Position numbers and translations under genes: made by a program | The notes under the pieces: model-generated | The model's input: the letters and a program-made list of their open reading frames with translations, nothing else | Databases searched by the model: none | What the model was told of the DNA's origin: nothing | DNA from: CAMPJM01 sp964440915 | Lineage (GTDB): Bacteria; Bacteroidota; Bacteroidia; Cytophagales; Cyclobacteriaceae | NCBI GenBank assembly: GCA_964440915.1 | Contig: CAYTTV010000064.1 | Location: forward strand, 1 to 16,321 | Length of the DNA stretch: 16,321 nucleotides | Direction: 5' to 3' | Shown: in pieces, positions 16,286 through 16,321 of the stretch | How the letters are laid out: each line of letters begins with the position of its first letter | Position numbering within the stretch: the first letter of the stretch is position 1

Positions 16286-16321
16286 CTAACCGCCAACTCT
16301 TGTGTCTGGTGTCCGAAATCT

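Noticed and set aside
1..16321. CRISPR array, insertion sequence, phage or toxin-antitoxin genes
   Set aside because: No regularly spaced repeats, transposase motifs, or small toxin/antitoxin-like pairs were seen on either strand.

Overview
The window looks like chromosomal DNA of a member of the Bacteroidota, most likely a Cytophagales-type marine or soil bacterium. The grounds are the AT-rich intergenic DNA, the general lack of Shine-Dalgarno sequences, a perfect TAnnTTTG-type -7 promoter element, and the gene content: a flexirubin/aryl-polyene-type cassette, a Bacteroidota-style TolC/adaptor pair, and a DUF1015-maf pair. No insertion sequence, phage gene, CRISPR array, tRNA or rRNA was seen.

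Region 1 (1-7867) looks like the edge of an aryl-polyene/flexirubin pigment locus. A possible divergent gene starts at the left edge (minus strand, only 10 codons visible). On the plus strand follow a flavin-dependent halogenase-like protein (253-1494), a very large fusion of an RND/MMPL transporter, a lysophospholipid-type acyltransferase and a SAM methyltransferase (1656-5501), and a phytoene-desaturase/RetSat-type FAD oxidoreductase (5514-7028). A class IV aminotransferase (7867-7043, minus) converges on them with only 14 bp between stop codons. The inferred job is to decorate (chlorinate, methylate, reduce), export and anchor a polyene-type lipid at the cell envelope. The core polyketide or aryl-polyene synthases are not in the window, so this assignment rests on gene families and context.

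Region 2 (8117-11021) is a two-gene operon for a TolC-family outer-membrane channel and a periplasmic adaptor. It ends in a textbook intrinsic terminator. No inner-membrane pump or ATPase accompanies it.

Region 3 (14093-11100, minus) is a compact three-gene unit: a homologue of the Anabaena sensory rhodopsin transducer (ASRT) with no rhodopsin gene in the window, a trehalose-synthase-like GH13 alpha-glucan enzyme with all catalytic residues, and a luciferase-like flavin oxidoreductase. Gaps are 8 and 4 bp. This is the most interesting set here, because it puts the ASRT fold beside sugar metabolism instead of light sensing.

Region 4 (16214-14340, minus) holds a DUF1015 protein and a Maf nucleotide pyrophosphatase, joined stop-to-start (TAAATG). 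The right edge (16215-16321) has no gene and carries a 9-bp direct repeat.
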